A stretch of DNA of 44,551 nt from Pedosphaera sp. (GTDB lineage: Bacteria; Verrucomicrobiota; Verrucomicrobiia; Limisphaerales; F1-12-MAGs170), in assembly GCA_009695275.1 (NCBI GenBank), contig SIBF01000010.1, forward strand, positions 1 to 44,551. The letters are read 5' to 3'. Position 1 is the first letter of the stretch, and the number at the start of each line of letters is the position of its first letter. The translations under genes and the position numbers were made by a program. Shown piece by piece: positions 43,404-44,551 of this stretch. The notes beneath the pieces are model-generated. The model was not told the DNA's origin and made no database searches. It saw nothing but the letters and a program-made list of their open reading frames with translations.

Positions 43404-44438
43404 ATGAAAAAGCAATTCGCCTTGCTGCTCTTGTTGCTCGCTTTCAGCGTTTCGGCCAAAGCCACGGAGCCTCCCTGCGGCATCACTATCATAACGCACG
43501 GCTACCAGGGGCCAATTTACGCCCCATTTCCACAATGGGTGCGCATCATGGCGGAGGCGATTACAAACAGAATTGGCGCATCGATTCCCATTTACACGGT
43601 TCGGTTTGAGCCGCTCACTTCGGCGTTCATCCCCATGGACCGAGCAACCAATGATGATCTCGGCCGATCTGGGAGCGCAATTATTTTGTTGGACTGGTCT
43701 GAGGTCAGTTGGATTACGACAACATCAACACGGTCCGTGGCTGACCATTTTTTCGACTTTCTCTTCGGGAGAGCTCACAACAATCACTCACTGGCAGAGT
43801 TGCCAATTCACCTGATCGGGCACAGCCGCGGCGCCTCGCTGAACACGCGGTTGGCTTATCGTCTGGCGAACAGCGGGATCCTCATCGATCAGGTTACCAC
43901 GCTCGATCCCCATCCGGTTGAGCTAAACGGAAATGATGAGGACATGGCCACCTATTGGAACGTAGTTTTTGCCGACAACTATTGGCGGCACGGTGTAGCA
44001 CCCCAAGGAGACCCCGTGGACGGGGCTTTCAACGTGCCTCTTGACGACGAGTTTGATGGTCTTGGCGATCCGCAGGGCTTTTTGGTGACAGAACATCAAG
44101 CTGTTCACACTTATTATTACGGCACAATCAATACCGCAGCGAGCGATGATGGGGATACTCCTGTGCTCACCTGGCCTTGGTTCACTTCGCAAGGAGTTAC
44201 TCGATCGACGACGGGATTTGCTTACAGCCGTTACGCGCGCAGCGCTGACCGTCCTGCTGCGAACGCTGGTATCCGAACAAGTTTTAGTTCTCCGGTTCAA
44301 CTCTGGCCAAATGCTTACTTTGACCAACGAACGCCGATCACCGATCACATAACAGTCGGACAGCAGCACACCTTTGATTACCATTTTTCTGATCGAAGTT
44401 CAGAACTCGACAGTGACAGGTTCAAGCTGCCTTTCTGA
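43404..44438 (+). CDS. Secreted alpha/beta hydrolase (lipase-like, GHSRG)
   Basis: A 344-residue exported protein. The signal peptide is MKKQFALLLLLLAFSVSAKA with cleavage near residue 20. The alpha/beta-hydrolase fold shows ITIITHGYQG (oxyanion loop) and the nucleophile elbow LIGHSRGAS with Ser141. Asp168 in TTLDPHPVE is the likely acid, and His231 or His235 in TEHQAVHTYYYG the base. This pattern resembles extracellular lipases and esterases. The C-terminal 100 residues have no recognised domain and end FKLPF soon after a HTFDYHFSDRSS stretch. Verrucomicrobial homologues I recall are longer, so a 3' truncation is possible but not shown. The upstream region is taken up by the MITE. Confidence 0.72.
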   Translation: MKKQFALLLLLLAFSVSAKATEPPCGITIITHGYQGPIYAPFPQWVRIMAEAITNRIGASIPIYTVRFEPLTSAFIPMDRATNDDLGRSGSAIILLDWSEVSWITTTSTRSVADHFFDFLFGRAHNNHSLAELPIHLIGHSRGASLNTRLAYRLANSGILIDQVTTLDPHPVELNGNDEDMATYWNVVFADNYWRHGVAPQGDPVDGAFNVPLDDEFDGLGDPQGFLVTEHQAVHTYYYGTINTAASDDGDTPVLTWPWFTSQGVTRSTTGFAYSRYARSADRPAANAGIRTSFSSPVQLWPNAYFDQRTPITDHITVGQQHTFDYHFSDRSSELDSDRFKLPF

Positions 44439-44551
44439 GCTGGATCAAGCACATACTGGGGCATCTTTCGGGGGCGAGTTTTGGGACAATGAATTTCTTG
44501 AGCGCGTCGCTATAAGGCAACGACAAGAGAAAATCGGGTAGCGAGTTGCGG
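44439..44551. other. Window end, no feature seen
   Basis: The last 113 bases after the hydrolase stop contain no recognisable gene start, terminator or repeat. A gene may begin beyond the window. Confidence 0.4.

Overview
The window most likely comes from a Verrucomicrobiota genome, perhaps of the Pedosphaerales/Limisphaerales type. The evidence is by gene family: a planctomycete/verrucomicrobial DUF1549-DUF1553 cytochrome next to a DUF1501 protein, an H-X9-DG pseudopilin, a CotH-family protein, several secreted DUF1593 proteins and many enzymes with signal peptides. No rRNA, complete tRNA, CRISPR array, integrase or intact transposase was seen.

Region 1 (1-9192, + strand) is a tight sugar-acid/ketose operon behind two operator-like palindromes. 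It holds a secreted GH127-like glycosidase, an MFS sugar porter, an SDR dehydrogenase, a split transketolase (two overlapping genes), an enolase-superfamily dehydratase, a UlaG-like metallo-hydrolase and a second SDR. Region 2 (9193-9605) is a convergent gap that holds a 3' tRNA tail fragment.

Region 3 (9606-24425, - strand) is the most unusual part. Reading in transcription order: secreted DUF1593 protein, FucI/AraA-like isomerase, secreted DUF1593 protein, secreted tandem double-DUF1593 protein, a second and different split transketolase, a glycerol-kinase-like FGGY kinase, an RbsB-type binding protein, DUF2291, RbsA, RbsC, and a decayed DUF1593 fragment. I infer a complete route in which DUF1593 proteins, whose N-terminal Asp motif resembles that of nucleoside hydrolases, release a sugar outside the cytoplasm. 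The ABC transporter would import it, the isomerase and kinase would make a ketose phosphate, and transketolase would cleave it. The sugar is unknown. Next to it are an H-X9-DG pseudopilin gene and a divergent AraC-type regulator (24580-26496). A second, different tRNA 3' tail lies at 26969-26992, so the whole locus is bracketed by two tRNA tails.

Region 4 (26497-29794) has small repeats, a possible 45-residue membrane/lipoprotein gene, a conserved small protein and a CotH-family protein. Its N-terminal coding region carries an in-frame 129-bp MITE-like insertion. A near-identical inverted copy sits at 43223-43353.

Region 5 (29995-33316) is a two-gene module resembling porin-cytochrome conduits: an eight-heme lipoprotein cytochrome followed by an outer-membrane beta-barrel with a fused N-terminal monoheme domain. 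Region 6 (33365-36614) has an RbsD / sugar isomerase / FucU cluster, a Rieske protein with a conserved partner and a hypothetical protein. Region 7 (36864-41961) is a PSD1-DUF1549-DUF1553 plus DUF1501 pair. Region 8 (41984-44551) has a ParE-like toxin-antitoxin pair, a REP-like hairpin pair, the second MITE copy and a secreted GHSRG hydrolase.
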